Assembly (NCBI GenBank): GCA_938084845.1
Contig: CALKEB010000054.1
Location: forward strand, 1-37,784
Source of the DNA: an uncultured Polaribacter sp.
Lineage (GTDB): Bacteria > Bacteroidota > Bacteroidia > Flavobacteriales > Flavobacteriaceae
Direction: 5' to 3'
Length of the DNA: 37,784 nt
The position numbers were made by a program, and so were the translations under genes. Shown one piece after another: positions 25,223-34,954 of the stretch (its first letter is position 1; every line of letters starts with the position of its first letter). The notes beneath the pieces are model-generated. The model saw only the letters and a program-made list of their open reading frames with translations, was not told the origin of the DNA and did no database searches.

Positions 25223-26242
25223 ATGTTAGATAGAGTAAAACAGTTAATTGGTGAAGTAGCTTCTTTTAAAACTACCAATACAGAAGAAGTTGAGTCTTTT
25301 AGAATTAAATATTTAGGAAGTAAAGGAATATTAAAAGAACTTTTTTCTGAATTTAAAAATGTAGACCCTGCTTCTCGTAAAGAGTTTGGACAAGCGTTAA
25401 ATAATTTAAAAAAGGCTGCAGAAGAAAAAGTTGAAGCACTAAACAGTGTTCTAGAAAATGCAATTGAAGAAAAGGGTATTTATGGCGATTTAACGAGGCC
25501 TTCTGAGCCTATTGAGTTAGGTTCTCGTCATCCAATTTCATTAGTGAAAAATCAAATTATTGAGGTTTTTAATCGAATTGGCTTTACCGTTTCTGAAGGG
25601 CCTGAAATTGAAGACGATTGGCATAATTTTACTGCTTTAAATTTACCTGAATATCATCCTGCAAGAGACATGCAAGATACGTTCTTTATAGAACAAGATC
25701 CTGATATTTTATTACGTACACACACCTCTTCTGTACAAGTACGTTATATGGAAAATAACGAGCCACCTATTAGAACTATTTCTCCTGGAAGAGTATTTAG
25801 AAACGAAGATATTTCTGCAAGAGCACACTGTATTTTTCATCAAGTGGAAGGTTTATATATAGATACTGATGTTTCTTTTGCTGATTTAAAACAAACATTG
25901 CTTTACTTTACAAAAGAAATGTTTGGGAAATCTAAAATACGATTAAGACCTTCTTACTTTCCATTTACAGAGCCAAGTGCGGAAGTTGATATTTACTGGG
26001 GATTAGAAACGGAAACAGATTATAGAATTACAAAAGGTACAGGCTGGTTAGAAATTATGGGTTGTGGTATGGTAGACCCTAATGTACTGAAAAACGCAAA
26101 TATAGATCCAAATAAATATTCAGGATACGCTTTTGGAATGGGGATAGAACGTATTGCTATGTTACTGTATCAGATTCCAGATATTAGAATGTTTTATGAG
26201 AACGACAAACGTTTTTTAGAACAGTTTAAAAGCGTAATCTAA
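25223..26242 (+). CDS. pheS: Phenylalanine--tRNA ligase alpha subunit
   Basis: This is the catalytic alpha chain of the alpha2-beta2 enzyme that charges tRNA-Phe. The N-terminal coiled coil (KVEALNSVLENAIEEKG region) binds tRNA. The class II motifs are visible: motif 2 SPGRVFRNEDISARAHC, with FHQVEG after it, and motif 3 YAFGMGIERIAMLLY near the C terminus. I chose ATG 25223 (MLDRVKQLIGEV, 339 residues), because the additional 21 upstream codons have no counterpart in PheS and overlap the -7 box. The beta subunit gene pheT is not adjacent, as is common in Bacteroidota. Confidence 0.95.
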   Translation: MLDRVKQLIGEVASFKTTNTEEVESFRIKYLGSKGILKELFSEFKNVDPASRKEFGQALNNLKKAAEEKVEALNSVLENAIEEKGIYGDLTRPSEPIELGSRHPISLVKNQIIEVFNRIGFTVSEGPEIEDDWHNFTALNLPEYHPARDMQDTFFIEQDPDILLRTHTSSVQVRYMENNEPPIRTISPGRVFRNEDISARAHCIFHQVEGLYIDTDVSFADLKQTLLYFTKEMFGKSKIRLRPSYFPFTEPSAEVDIYWGLETETDYRITKGTGWLEIMGCGMVDPNVLKNANIDPNKYSGYAFGMGIERIAMLLYQIPDIRMFYENDKRFLEQFKSVI

Positions 26243-26254
26243 TACAATTATTTT

Positions 26255-26650
26255 TTGAAAAAAGATATTCAAATACCAAAAGTTGAAGGCGTGGAAGTTG
26301 CGGTTATTTATGAATACAATGACCTATACAAAACTGACGACTGGAATGTCTATATCATAAACAAAAAATCCGTTGATTTAGAGATGCTTGTGATTGTTTC
26401 ACAGGGTTTTTCTAATACCAAAACTACTTCATTATTGCGTAAAAAATTAGAAAAGCTCCCTGCAAACTCATTTGCTAAAATTGAATTGATTCAGCCAGAA
26501 TTGTTCAAATTAAACAACCGTTTTCAGGTTACTTTTTTTGAGGGCAATACGTTGTATGAAAAAACATTCCTATTTAAATCAAACACCATTAAAGAAGGAG
26601 TGTTACGTATGATCCCTGAACTAAACAAACGTGGGGTTTTAGCGAATTAA
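26255..26650 (+). CDS. Conserved protein of unknown function downstream of pheS
   Basis: This 131-residue soluble protein appears to start at TTG 26255, 12 nt after the pheS stop; no ATG lies nearby and the sequence from KKDIQIPKVEGVEVAVIYEYN reads as a complete N terminus. It contains DDWNVYIINKKS and a C-terminal KEGVLRMIPELNKRGVLAN. It has no motif known to me. Homologues may carry a phenylalanyl-tRNA synthetase label through adjacency, but it lacks any synthetase domain. It overlaps the 3' end of the convergent antiporter gene by 4 bases. Confidence 0.7.
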   Translation: MKKDIQIPKVEGVEVAVIYEYNDLYKTDDWNVYIINKKSVDLEMLVIVSQGFSNTKTTSLLRKKLEKLPANSFAKIELIQPELFKLNNRFQVTFFEGNTLYEKTFLFKSNTIKEGVLRMIPELNKRGVLAN

Positions 26651-28122
26651 ATAGTAAATCCTAAAACCAAATACATCAGTAATGTTATCACACCTCCTAA
26701 AAGTGCATAAGGCAATTGCGTTTTTACATGATCTATATGGTCACTTGCAGAAGCCATTGACGATATTATTGAGGTATCTGAAATTGGCGAACAATGGTCT
26801 CCAAAAATTCCACCACCTAAAGTTGCAGCAACTACAATCGTAATATCCGCTCCATGAATGTTAGCCATAGGAATTGAGATGGCCAACATAATTGCAAAAG
26901 TACCCCATGAAGTCCCTGTAGAAAATGCAATAAAAGAGCTTACTAAAAAAACAACTGCGGGTAGTAATTCCGGAGACAACCAACTTTCTGTACTGTTTGC
27001 AATATAATTACCTGTATCTAACACTTTACAGGCGTCTCCAATTGCAAACGCTAATAACATTAACAAAGCCAAAGGCATTAACTCACTAATTCCTTTAAGC
27101 GTTAAATTCACTGCTTCTTTTGGTTTTAGTATTCCTTGAATTGTATACATGGAAATTGCAACTAAAATTGCAGCAATTACTGCATATAAAACAGAAGATG
27201 ATCCTGAGCCTTCTCCAATAGCTTGTGAAGCATGATTTAAAAATGATGTTGCGTTTTTTACAGCATCCCAACCTGTATAAATTAGGTTAATGGGCATCAT
27301 AAAAACCATTACCAAAAGGGGCACAATCATATTATACGCTTTGGCAGGTATGCCCTCTTTTGGAGGAAAAGAAGTAACCTCATCAGAAACCATTGGTTTG
27401 GAACCTTCGTTCATTAACAAACCTGTTTCTTTGGTTCTTTTTTCGGCTTTTTTCATCAATCCAAAATCTTTTTTTGATAAGATGATAAAAAACAAAATTC
27501 CAAAAGCTAACAGTGGGTAAAAATTATATTTAATGGAAGCAATCATTACAGAAAACGGCTTGTCTATTCCTTGTGTTAATAACAAACCCATTATAAAAGC
27601 ACCCCATGCATTAAAGGGAATTAAGATGGATGATGGAGCAGAACTGCTGTCTGCAATGTAAGCTAATTTTTCTCTTGGTATTTTCAGTTTATCAAAAATA
27701 GGCCTATACAAAGTACCCACAGTTAAAGAAGAAATACTCGTTTCTACAAATAGCAATACCCCTGTTAACGTAGCTAAAATTTGAACCATGATTTTGGCAT
27801 ACCCCGATTTTTTATTCTCAAGCTTTACCAATCTTTTAGTGATGATATTTATAAAACCTTCTACTCCTCTAGAATATTGAATAAAAATTAATAACGCACC
27901 TACCAAAGCACTAAAAATAATAGTTCTTGTATTTCCTTGAGATTGAAAAACATTAACCATGGCTTCAATCATAGCTAATGTGCCTTTTAAAGGATTCCAA
28001 CCTGCTATAATAAACCAAGAAAACCAGATTCCAAATAATAAAGCAATATAAACTTGTTTGGTTCTAAGCGCTAAAACAATGGCAACTATAGGGGGTAATA
28101 TTGATAGAAATCCGTATTCCAT
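26647..28122 (-). CDS. NhaC-family Na+/H+ antiporter
   Basis: This is an inner-membrane antiporter of 491 residues with about 12 hydrophobic segments, beginning with LSILPPIVAIVLALRT. Typical of NhaC are the intramembrane Asp/Ser-rich stretches SSSAPSSILIPFNAWGAFI and GGIFGDHCSPISDTSIISS near the C terminus, the latter being the strongest family signature. Such proteins export Na+ or exchange organic acids such as malate and lactate; the substrate is not visible. Na+-dependent bioenergetics would suit a marine flavobacterium. It is monocistronic and divergent from the PNPOx-like gene. Confidence 0.9.
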   Translation of the reverse strand: MEYGFLSILPPIVAIVLALRTKQVYIALLFGIWFSWFIIAGWNPLKGTLAMIEAMVNVFQSQGNTRTIIFSALVGALLIFIQYSRGVEGFINIITKRLVKLENKKSGYAKIMVQILATLTGVLLFVETSISSLTVGTLYRPIFDKLKIPREKLAYIADSSSAPSSILIPFNAWGAFIMGLLLTQGIDKPFSVMIASIKYNFYPLLAFGILFFIILSKKDFGLMKKAEKRTKETGLLMNEGSKPMVSDEVTSFPPKEGIPAKAYNMIVPLLVMVFMMPINLIYTGWDAVKNATSFLNHASQAIGEGSGSSSVLYAVIAAILVAISMYTIQGILKPKEAVNLTLKGISELMPLALLMLLAFAIGDACKVLDTGNYIANSTESWLSPELLPAVVFLVSSFIAFSTGTSWGTFAIMLAISIPMANIHGADITIVVAATLGGGIFGDHCSPISDTSIISSMASASDHIDHVKTQLPYALLGGVITLLMYLVLGFTI

Positions 28123-28204
28123 AAAAGTATATTATTTTGTATAAAGGTAATAAAATAATAATTTGAGATGTTGTAATTTAGTTGCACTTAAACAACATAT
28201 TTAA

Positions 28205-28747
28205 ATGTCTAAATTCTACAAAAAAATTACACCAAAACTGCAAAAATTTATTGAGGCTCAAAAAATATTCTTTGTAGCAACTGCTCCAACCTCTGGAAGA
28301 ATTAATTTATCTCCAAAGGGAATGGATTCTTTTAGAGTAATAGACAGCAATAGAGTTTTATGGTTAAATGTTACTGGAAGCGGAAATGAAACCGCTGCAC
28401 ATTTATTAGAAAACCAAAGAATTACTATCATGTTTTGTTCTTTTGAAGGTGCTCCAAATATTCTGCGACTGTATGGTAGTGGCAAAGAAATTAAAGACAG
28501 AGATAAAAACTGGAATGCGCTTTTAGAGCATTTTCCTAAAACTCCAGGAACACGCCAAATTTTTGATATCACTATAAAAAGTGCACAAACGTCTTGTGGC
28601 ATGTCTGTTCCTTATTTCGATTATAAAGGAGAAAGAGATGAGTTAAATAACTGGGCAAGTAAACAAGGAAAAGAAGGTATTAAAAAGTACTGGGAAAAAA
28701 ATAATCAGACAAGTGTAGATGGTCTACCAACAAACCTATTCACATAA
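28205..28747 (+). CDS. Pyridoxamine 5'-phosphate oxidase-like flavin-binding protein
   Basis: This is a 180-residue split-barrel protein. The N-terminal region FFVATAPTSGRINLSPKGMDSF and WLNVTGSGNETAAHLLEN match the FMN-binding PNPOx-like family, and ITIMFCSFEGAPNILRLYG is the following barrel strand. It is probably not true PdxH, as it lacks the C-terminal PLP-site extension; such proteins often bind FMN, F420 or haem. The exact reaction is unknown. It is transcribed alone and divergent from the antiporter gene. Confidence 0.82.
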   Translation: MSKFYKKITPKLQKFIEAQKIFFVATAPTSGRINLSPKGMDSFRVIDSNRVLWLNVTGSGNETAAHLLENQRITIMFCSFEGAPNILRLYGSGKEIKDRDKNWNALLEHFPKTPGTRQIFDITIKSAQTSCGMSVPYFDYKGERDELNNWASKQGKEGIKKYWEKNNQTSVDGLPTNLFT

Positions 28748-28892
28748 TTTTATAAAAGTTTTCTAATTTAGAAATAGTATAATAAGCTTAATGTAATGGT
28801 ATTAAACATAATGAATTTTTTATTAATAATCATATAGCGGCTTAAGCATCATAAAATCAAAGTAATGTTCTCATAATTTTAAGATATATCTC

Positions 28893-29660
28893 ATGAAAAA
28901 AACGCTATTTCTATTTATTTTTTCTGTTTCTTTATCTTTGTTTTCGCAAGAGAAAGTTAGTTATATTTCTGTTTCCAAAAAATTACTTAAAAACCTTATT
29001 GCGCAGAAAGATTACGATAATGAACTAATCCTCTTAGAAAAAAGCAATTTAAACGACCTTGTTAAGGAGCTAAAAACAGATACCCAAAAAATGACTTTTT
29101 GGATAAATATTTACAACGCATTTATTCAAATAGCACTCTCGCAAAACCCAGAAGAATACAAGAATAAAACAGCCTTTTTTAAAAAGCCTAGGATAAAAAT
29201 AGCTAGCCAAATCTTATCTTTTGACGATATTGAACACGGTATTTTAAGAAAATCAAAAATAAAAATAAGTTTAGGGTATTTAAGAAAATGGTTTCGTCCT
29301 AAATGGGAGCAGGAATTACGTGTTAAAAATTTAGATTGGCGAATTCATTTTGCGCTAAATTGTGGTGCAAAAAGCTGTCCTCCTGTTGCAATATACTCTA
29401 AAGAAAACCTTAATAAAGAACTAGAGTACATGACCAAAACATTCTTAAAGAACACCACCACCTATAATGTAAAAACTAACACTGCTAACACCGTAAAATT
29501 ATTTTTTTGGTTTAATGCAGATTTCGGTGGTAGTTCAAGTATTAAAAAAATACTATTAGATTATGGAGCTACCCCTAAAAAAGTAAAAAAAATAATAATT
29601 AACACCTATGATTGGACACTTCAATTAAGAAATTATAAAAATTTTCCTGCACAAATTTAA
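28893..29660 (+). CDS. DUF547 domain secreted protein
   Basis: A signal peptide covers about residues 1-18 (cleavage near LFSQE). The rest matches DUF547: FWINIYNAF (69-77) and RIHFALNCGAKSCPPVAIY (150-168), with conserved Cys157 and Cys162, then FWFNADFGGSS. Function is unknown for the family. The conserved Cys pair and exported location would allow a disulfide or metal site. It is flanked on both sides by gene-free intervals of about 120-145 bases with no clear regulatory element, and appears to be monocistronic. Confidence 0.85.
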   Translation: MKKTLFLFIFSVSLSLFSQEKVSYISVSKKLLKNLIAQKDYDNELILLEKSNLNDLVKELKTDTQKMTFWINIYNAFIQIALSQNPEEYKNKTAFFKKPRIKIASQILSFDDIEHGILRKSKIKISLGYLRKWFRPKWEQELRVKNLDWRIHFALNCGAKSCPPVAIYSKENLNKELEYMTKTFLKNTTTYNVKTNTANTVKLFFWFNADFGGSSSIKKILLDYGATPKKVKKIIINTYDWTLQLRNYKNFPAQI

Positions 29661-29780
29661 TCTATTGGCGAAAAGGTATTAATTACATGTTTTACCTTAA
29701 ACTTATTTTCCAAATAAAAACAACTTTGGTCATTTTAACTTTCTCCCATAAAAGTAGAATATTGAAGCATGCCTTTTATT

Positions 29781-31055
29781 TTACATTTCTTTATGCTCCT
29801 CTAAATCCTCTATATCTTTTGTTAACTCTAAGTTCCTAATGGTAGGGCTAACAATAGTTGTTGTTGCTACTGTTATTATTGTCATAGTTCCTCCAAAAAC
29901 AACGGCTGCAACAGGGCCTAAAATTTTAGCGGCTAAACCACTTTCAAACGCACCAAGCTCGTTAGAAGAACCCACAAACATAGAATTTACAGAAGAAACC
30001 CTACCCCTCATTTCATCGGGTGTTTTTAATTGTAAAATAGTTTGACGTATAACCATAGAAATACCATCTGCTGCACCGCTTACAAACAAGGCTAAAAGAC
30101 TTACCCAAAAAATTGAAGACAACCCAAAAGCAATGATGCTTAGTCCAAAAATAAAAACACAAATCAACATTTTTTTACCTGTACTTTTGTGTATGGGTAT
30201 GTATGTTGTTAATAACATGGTTACAATACTACCTATAGAAATAGAGGCATTTAAAAGTCCAAAACCTTCAGGACCTACATTCAGTATATCTTGAGCAAAT
30301 ACAGATAAAATAGCTACTGTACCCCCAAATAGAACTGCGATCATATCTAAAGTAAGTGCCCCTAAAACAGCTTTATTTTTAAAAACAAACTGAACACCAG
30401 CCTTTAAACTTTGAGTAATAGGTTCACCTATTTTTTTATTCAAAATGGGTTTCTTTTTTATTAAAAAAGTAAATAATAAAGAGAGAATTACTAGAACAAA
30501 AACAAGCAATAAGGTATTATCTACATGTAACCAACTTATAAAAAAACCACCACACAATGCCCCTGAAACAGAAGCTATTTTCCAGGTACTAGAACTCCAC
30601 GTTGCTGCATTATGGTAGATTTTTTTTGGAACTAACAAGGCTACTAAAGAAAAAATAGTAGGTCCAAAAAAAGAACGTAAAAACCCACCAAAAAAAACCA
30701 ATCCATAGATACAAGATAAGATACTATTGGTGGTCCAATTACCAGTTACTTTTAGTGATGTTAAAAAAAATAGCCCTAAACTAATTAAAGAAAATGCTGC
30801 TGTACATAAAATGAGTAAATTTCTTTTCTCTCTTTGGTCTACAATATGACCTGCAAATAATGCCATTGAAAAAGCAGGTATAATTTCCATTAAACCTATA
30901 ATTCCTAAAGATAAGGGATCTTTTGTTATGGAGTATACTTGCCATTCTACTACAATAAATTGCATAGACCATCCAAAAACAAGCAGAAATCTAACAAGTA
31001 AAAAAATAGTAAACTCTCTAATTCTTAAGGATGCATAAGGATCTTGTTTTGCCAT
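29781..31055 (-). CDS. MFS transporter (MFS_3 / EntS-like)
   Basis: This is an inner-membrane secondary transporter of about 424 residues with 11-12 hydrophobic segments. The motif A-like loop GHIVDQREKRNLLI follows TM2, and DEMRGRVSSVNSMFVGSSNELG near residue 350 is characteristic of the EntS-like subgroup. These export siderophores or drugs, but the substrate cannot be assigned. I start at ATG 31055; a TTG one codon earlier is less likely. It is the last gene of a gpsA-ACT protein-MFS series, 3 nt after the ACT-protein stop, and the functional link between them is unclear. Confidence 0.88.
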   Translation of the reverse strand: MAKQDPYASLRIREFTIFLLVRFLLVFGWSMQFIVVEWQVYSITKDPLSLGIIGLMEIIPAFSMALFAGHIVDQREKRNLLILCTAAFSLISLGLFFLTSLKVTGNWTTNSILSCIYGLVFFGGFLRSFFGPTIFSLVALLVPKKIYHNAATWSSSTWKIASVSGALCGGFFISWLHVDNTLLLVFVLVILSLLFTFLIKKKPILNKKIGEPITQSLKAGVQFVFKNKAVLGALTLDMIAVLFGGTVAILSVFAQDILNVGPEGFGLLNASISIGSIVTMLLTTYIPIHKSTGKKMLICVFIFGLSIIAFGLSSIFWVSLLALFVSGAADGISMVIRQTILQLKTPDEMRGRVSSVNSMFVGSSNELGAFESGLAAKILGPVAAVVFGGTMTIITVATTTIVSPTIRNLELTKDIEDLEEHKEM

Positions 31056-31058
31056 CAA

Positions 31059-31718
31059 TTAATGTAGTTTCATGTCCATTAAGATTGAAAAAGTTTGGTT
31101 TATATCTTCCTCTTTAACTACAATAGTCATTTCATTTGTTGTAGAAATAATCTCTTGCAAAGAAATATCTGCCCAAGCCAATTGTTTTAAAATAAAATAA
31201 TAAATACCCGATTGTTCTAGATTTTCTTTTGGAAGCTTAATTGTTATCGAAGCTAAATCTAACATACTATTAGTAAGCAGTTCTTTTTCGAATATTTCTT
31301 CTACAAAAGGTCTTAAATTTTTACTGGTTACAATATTTGTTTCAAAAATACCTTGAGATACCGTTAAAAAATAATCAGAACTCTCAGAAGACTTTGTAAG
31401 TATTCTTGCAATCTCTTTAAGTAAAGAGGTCGTATTTTTAAAGGTAAAGTCACACAAATCTGAACGAACAATTACATCTCCTAAATCTAATGCAAGTTTC
31501 TTTATATTTTTACGAATTCGTAATTCACTAGCAGGAGAAAGTCTGTTAATAGCCATCATAACAGCACCAACTTTAACCTCTTTTTTTAATACTTTAGATA
31601 CCTCTGGTAAAATAATCCTTGCTAAAGAAGAAACATTAATTAATTTTTCGTGTAAAGCTTCTTCAATAAAAGGAGTTTTTCTAATAGTACTTTCTACAAC
31701 TTCTTGTATGGTTTTCAT
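31059..31718 (-). CDS. ACT-domain-like protein of unknown function
   Basis: The protein has 219 residues. The C-terminal part (WADISLQEIISTTNEMTIVV followed by VKEEDINQTFSIL) resembles an ACT-type ligand-binding module as found in aspartate kinases, and homologues are sometimes labelled aspartate kinase. No kinase domain is present, so that label should not be used. The N-terminal 70 residues (IEEALHEKLINVSSLARIIL and the VGAVMMAINRLSP segment) look like a winged-helix or dimerisation region. An amino-acid-sensing regulator is possible. It sits 43 nt after gpsA and 3 nt before the MFS gene. Confidence 0.7.
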   Translation of the reverse strand: MKTIQEVVESTIRKTPFIEEALHEKLINVSSLARIILPEVSKVLKKEVKVGAVMMAINRLSPASELRIRKNIKKLALDLGDVIVRSDLCDFTFKNTTSLLKEIARILTKSSESSDYFLTVSQGIFETNIVTSKNLRPFVEEIFEKELLTNSMLDLASITIKLPKENLEQSGIYYFILKQLAWADISLQEIISTTNEMTIVVKEEDINQTFSILMDMKLH

Positions 31719-31761
31719 AGAGTATGTTTAATATATTGAAACAATGTTCAAAATTAAACAA

Positions 31762-32757
31762 TTAATCCAATTTATTCGTTAACTTTTCAAATTCTTTTTT
31801 CGGATTCTTATTGCCATACAAAACATTATATACAGCATCTATTATTGGTGTTTTCGTAGCGTTCTCCTCTTTAATCTGAAACGCACTTTTTGTGGCATAA
31901 TAACCTTCTGCAACCATGCTCATTTCATGCTGTGCAGAGCGCACAGTGTAGCCTTTTCCAATCATGTTGCCAAACATTCTGTTTCTACTAAAAACAGAAT
32001 AACCTGTAACTAGTAAGTCTCCTAAATAGGCAGAATTATTAATATTACGTTTCATTTTATGCCTTTTCTTAATAAAACGCTTCATCTCACGTATTGCATT
32101 ACTCATTAAAACCGATTGAAAATTATCTCCATATCCTAAACCATGAGCAATACCAGCTGCAACAGCGTAAATATTTTTTAACATTGCAGCATATTCTGTT
32201 CCTATAATATCATCAGATATTTTAACTTTTATATACCAACTCTCTAAAGATTTTCCCATTAATGTTGCTTTTTGCTCATCGATACAAGCAACTGTTAAGT
32301 AAGATAATCTTTCCATTGCAACCTCTTCTGCATGACAAGGCCCTGTAATAACGCCAATATTTTCTAATGGTATTTGGTATTGTTGATTAAAGTGCTCTCC
32401 TATGATTAGGCCTGTTTCTGGAACAATCCCTTTAATTGCAGAGAATATTATTTTACCTTCTAAAGACAGCTTAAGTTTGTTTAACTCGCTGGTTAAAAAA
32501 GCAGAAGGAATTGCAAAAATTAGAATATCATAGTTTTTAATAGTATAATTTATATCGTCAGATAAGTCTAAATATGTTGCATCTAACTCTGCTGAGGCTA
32601 AATATTTTGGATTATGATTATTCTCTTTTATATGGGATATTGATTCTGAATTTCTCATATACCACCCAATAAGATTATTGTTTTCGGTTAGCATTTTAAC
32701 AATTGCAGTAGCCCAACTTCCTCCACCAATAACAGCAGTTTTCTGTTTGTTTTCCAT
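31762..32757 (-). CDS. gpsA: Glycerol-3-phosphate dehydrogenase [NAD(P)+]
   Basis: It reduces dihydroxyacetone phosphate to sn-glycerol 3-phosphate for phospholipid synthesis. The Rossmann motif GGGSWATA is at residues 11-18. GVITGPCHAEEVAMERLSY and GTEYAAMLKNIYAVAAGIAH are conserved, the second carrying the catalytic Lys. NRMFGNMIGKG and AEGYYATKSAF follow. At 331 residues it matches GpsA. It is the first gene of a minus-strand unit with the ACT-like protein and the MFS transporter. Confidence 0.94.
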   Translation of the reverse strand: MENKQKTAVIGGGSWATAIVKMLTENNNLIGWYMRNSESISHIKENNHNPKYLASAELDATYLDLSDDINYTIKNYDILIFAIPSAFLTSELNKLKLSLEGKIIFSAIKGIVPETGLIIGEHFNQQYQIPLENIGVITGPCHAEEVAMERLSYLTVACIDEQKATLMGKSLESWYIKVKISDDIIGTEYAAMLKNIYAVAAGIAHGLGYGDNFQSVLMSNAIREMKRFIKKRHKMKRNINNSAYLGDLLVTGYSVFSRNRMFGNMIGKGYTVRSAQHEMSMVAEGYYATKSAFQIKEENATKTPIIDAVYNVLYGNKNPKKEFEKLTNKLD

Positions 32758-32798
32758 ACTTATCTATTTAATGTTCAAAAATAAGAAAACTATTATCT

Positions 32799-32831
32799 TT
32801 TGATGAAAACTTGGTTGATTTATTATATTTG
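32799..32831 (+). promoter_or_regulatory. Bacteroidota-type promoter of dut
   Basis: TTTG (32799-32802) and TATATTTG (32824-32831) are separated by 21 nt and match the TTTG / TAnnTTTG consensus. The ATG candidates lie 15 and 21 nt after the -7 element. Confidence 0.75.
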
Positions 32832-32852
32832 TTTCTAATTAAAAGAATGATA

Positions 32853-33284
32853 ATGAACGTACAGATTATTAACAAGTCAAAACACGTAACACCAAATTAT
32901 GAAACTGCAGGAGCTGCTGGTATGGATTTAAGAGCAAACATAGATGCAGCAATCACGTTAAAACCATTAGAAAGAGCAATATTTAAAACTGGTTTATTCA
33001 TTGCTTTACCTATAGGTTTTGAAGCTCAAGTAAGACCTAGAAGTGGTTTAGCTGCAAAAAAGGGTATTACTGTTTTAAATTCTCCAGGTACAGTAGATGC
33101 AGATTATAGAGGTGAAATTGGGGTTATTTTAGTGAATTTATCTAATGAAGATTTTGTGATAAATGATGGTGAAAGAATAGCTCAATTAATTATTGCTAAA
33201 CACGAACGCGTAAACTGGCAAGAGGTTAATGTTTTAGATGATACTGAACGTGGTTTAGGAGGTTTTGGTAGCACAGGAGTATAA
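32853..33284 (+). CDS. dut: Deoxyuridine 5'-triphosphate nucleotidohydrolase (dUTPase)
   Basis: It hydrolyses dUTP to dUMP, keeping uracil out of DNA and supplying dTMP synthesis. All five motifs of the trimeric dUTPase family are present: [24 protein letters not shown] with the catalytic Asp, GERIAQL, and the flexible C-terminal [10 protein letters not shown]. From ATG 32853 it is 143 residues, the normal length; ATG 32847 is also possible (two residues more). A longer frame starting with TTG at 32811 runs through the promoter and is rejected. It is probably monocistronic. Confidence 0.95.
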   Translation: MNVQIINKSKHVTPNYETAGAAGMDLRANIDAAITLKPLERAIFKTGLFIALPIGFEAQVRPRSGLAAKKGITVLNSPGTVDADYRGEIGVILVNLSNEDFVINDGERIAQLIIAKHERVNWQEVNVLDDTERGLGGFGSTGV

Positions 33285-33291
33285 AAATAAA

Positions 33292-33828
33292 TTAAAGCTT
33301 TTTATAAAGCTGACTCATTTTTTTAACCTCATCGAACATCAAATCAAAGGGTAAAAAAATATGGGAATGGTATTGATATCCTAGCTTTTTATAAAATTGA
33401 AAGGCTTGTTGTTTGTGATCCATAGCATCTAGCCAAATTGCATTGTACTTTTTAGCGATAGCTTGTTTTTCTAACCATAACATTAACAATTTTCCTACGC
33501 CTTTTCCTTGTACTTTTTCATCTAAATACAGTCGATGTAATTTTACTTGATTTTCTATTTGAAGGTTACTTAGGTTTTCATCCCAAACAATTCTAAAATT
33601 ACCTACAATTTCATCGTCTACTAAAACAAAATAGTAGTCAGTATTTAGTTGTTTAAGCTCTTTTAATATGTTGCTTTTAGAGTATTGCTTATGAATATAC
33701 CAATTGCCTTTATCTGCCCAAAGAAAGCTATAAGCTGCAGGATATATTTTGCACATTAACTGATACAAAACTGATACATCTTGCTCAGTAATTGGTTTTA
33801 GTGTTATATTTTTTGAAACTGATATCAT
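33292..33828 (-). CDS. GNAT-family N-acetyltransferase
   Basis: This 178-residue protein has the GNAT fold. The acetyl-CoA loop is KVQGKGVGKLLMLWLEKQA (Q/R-x-x-G-x-G/A motif), preceded by the strand KLHRLYLDE and followed by YNAIWLDAMDHKQQAFQFYKKLGY. The acceptor is unknown; protein, amine or antibiotic are all possible. It converges with dut (7-nt gap), and the recA terminator lies just upstream of its start. Confidence 0.85.
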   Translation of the reverse strand: MISVSKNITLKPITEQDVSVLYQLMCKIYPAAYSFLWADKGNWYIHKQYSKSNILKELKQLNTDYYFVLVDDEIVGNFRIVWDENLSNLQIENQVKLHRLYLDEKVQGKGVGKLLMLWLEKQAIAKKYNAIWLDAMDHKQQAFQFYKKLGYQYHSHIFLPFDLMFDEVKKMSQLYKKL

Positions 33829-33833
33829 CTTTA

Positions 33834-33874
33834 TAAAAAAACTGCTATAGATTGATTACTTCTACAGCAGTTTT
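33834..33874 (-). terminator. Intrinsic terminator of recA
   Basis: On the minus strand AAAACTGCT (33874-33866) pairs with AGCAGTTTT (33846-33838); an inner TAGA/TCTA pair extends the stem after one mismatch, and a run of seven T follows. It lies about 30 nt past the recA stop. Confidence 0.85.
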
Positions 33875-33902
33875 AAATAATATTTAGAACTTTTAAATAA
33901 AC

Positions 33903-34910
33903 TTATTCTTGATTTTCAATAACTTCTTTTATTTTAGTTTCTAACTCTTCCATTAATTCTGGATTATCTTTAATTAATCCTTTAACAGCGTCTCTTCCTT
34001 GACCTAGTTTTGTTTCTCCATAACTAAACCAAGATCCACTTTTCTTTACAATACCTAATTCAACTCCAATGTCTAATATTTCTCCAACCTTAGAAATACC
34101 TTGTCCATACATAATATCAAATTCAGCAATTTGAAAAGGTGGAGCTACTTTATTTTTTACCACTTTAACTTTTGTACTGTTACCAATTACCTTGTCTCCA
34201 TCTTTAATTTGAGTTCTTCTTCTAATATCTAAACGTACAGAAGCATAGAATTTTAAAGCATTACCACCTGTTGTTGTTTCTGGGTTTCCAAACATAACAC
34301 CTATTTTTTCTCTTAATTGGTTGATGAAAATAACTGTACAGTTTGTTTTAGATATAGTTCCTGTTAATTTACGAAGTGCTTGAGACATTAAACGTGCATG
34401 AAGACCCATTTTAGAATCACCCATTTCACCTTCAATTTCAGACTTTGGTGTAAGTGCTGCTACAGAATCAATTACAACAATATCTATTGCTCCAGATCTA
34501 ATTAAATTATCTGCTATTTCTAACGCTTGCTCTCCGTGGTCTGGTTGAGAGATTATTAAGTTATCTATATCCACTCCTAAATTCTCTGCATAAAACTTAT
34601 CAAAAGCGTGCTCTGCGTCAATAAACGCAGCTATACCTCCAGCTTTCTGTGCTTCTGCAATTGCATGTATGGTTAGTGTTGTTTTTCCAGAAGATTCTGG
34701 TCCATAAATTTCAATAACCCTTCCTCTTGGGTAGCCCCCAACTCCTAATGCTAAGTCTAACCCTAAAGACCCTGATGAAATAGCATCTACATCTTCTGTT
34801 ACTACATCTCCTAATTTCATTACAGAGCCCTTACCATATGTTTTATCTAACTTATCTAAAGTTAACTGTAATGCTTTTAGTTTCGCTACTTTTTCTTTAT
34901 CTGCTGCCAT
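33903..34910 (-). CDS. recA: Recombinase RecA
   Basis: It catalyses ATP-dependent strand exchange in homologous recombination and DNA repair. The Walker A motif GPESSGKT is at residues 70-77, Walker B is [12 protein letters not shown], and MSQALRKLT and [19 protein letters not shown] L1/L2 regions are present ([20 protein letters not shown]). From ATG 34910 ([14 protein letters not shown]) the protein is 335 residues. A further 20 upstream codons have no RecA counterpart and are not used. I see no LexA-type operator upstream; a 17-bp direct repeat is present instead at 34955-34993. Confidence 0.96.
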   Translation of the reverse strand: MAADKEKVAKLKALQLTLDKLDKTYGKGSVMKLGDVVTEDVDAISSGSLGLDLALGVGGYPRGRVIEIYGPESSGKTTLTIHAIAEAQKAGGIAAFIDAEHAFDKFYAENLGVDIDNLIISQPDHGEQALEIADNLIRSGAIDIVVIDSVAALTPKSEIEGEMGDSKMGLHARLMSQALRKLTGTISKTNCTVIFINQLREKIGVMFGNPETTTGGNALKFYASVRLDIRRRTQIKDGDKVIGNSTKVKVVKNKVAPPFQIAEFDIMYGQGISKVGEILDIGVELGIVKKSGSWFSYGETKLGQGRDAVKGLIKDNPELMEELETKIKEVIENQE

Positions 34911-34954
34911 AAATATTGGTACTATTAATTTATTAAATAATGTCCACAAGTTAC

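Noticed and set aside
32811..32852. Upstream TTG start for dUTPase
   Set aside because: It runs through the promoter -7 element TATATTTG and the extra residues have no counterpart in dUTPases.
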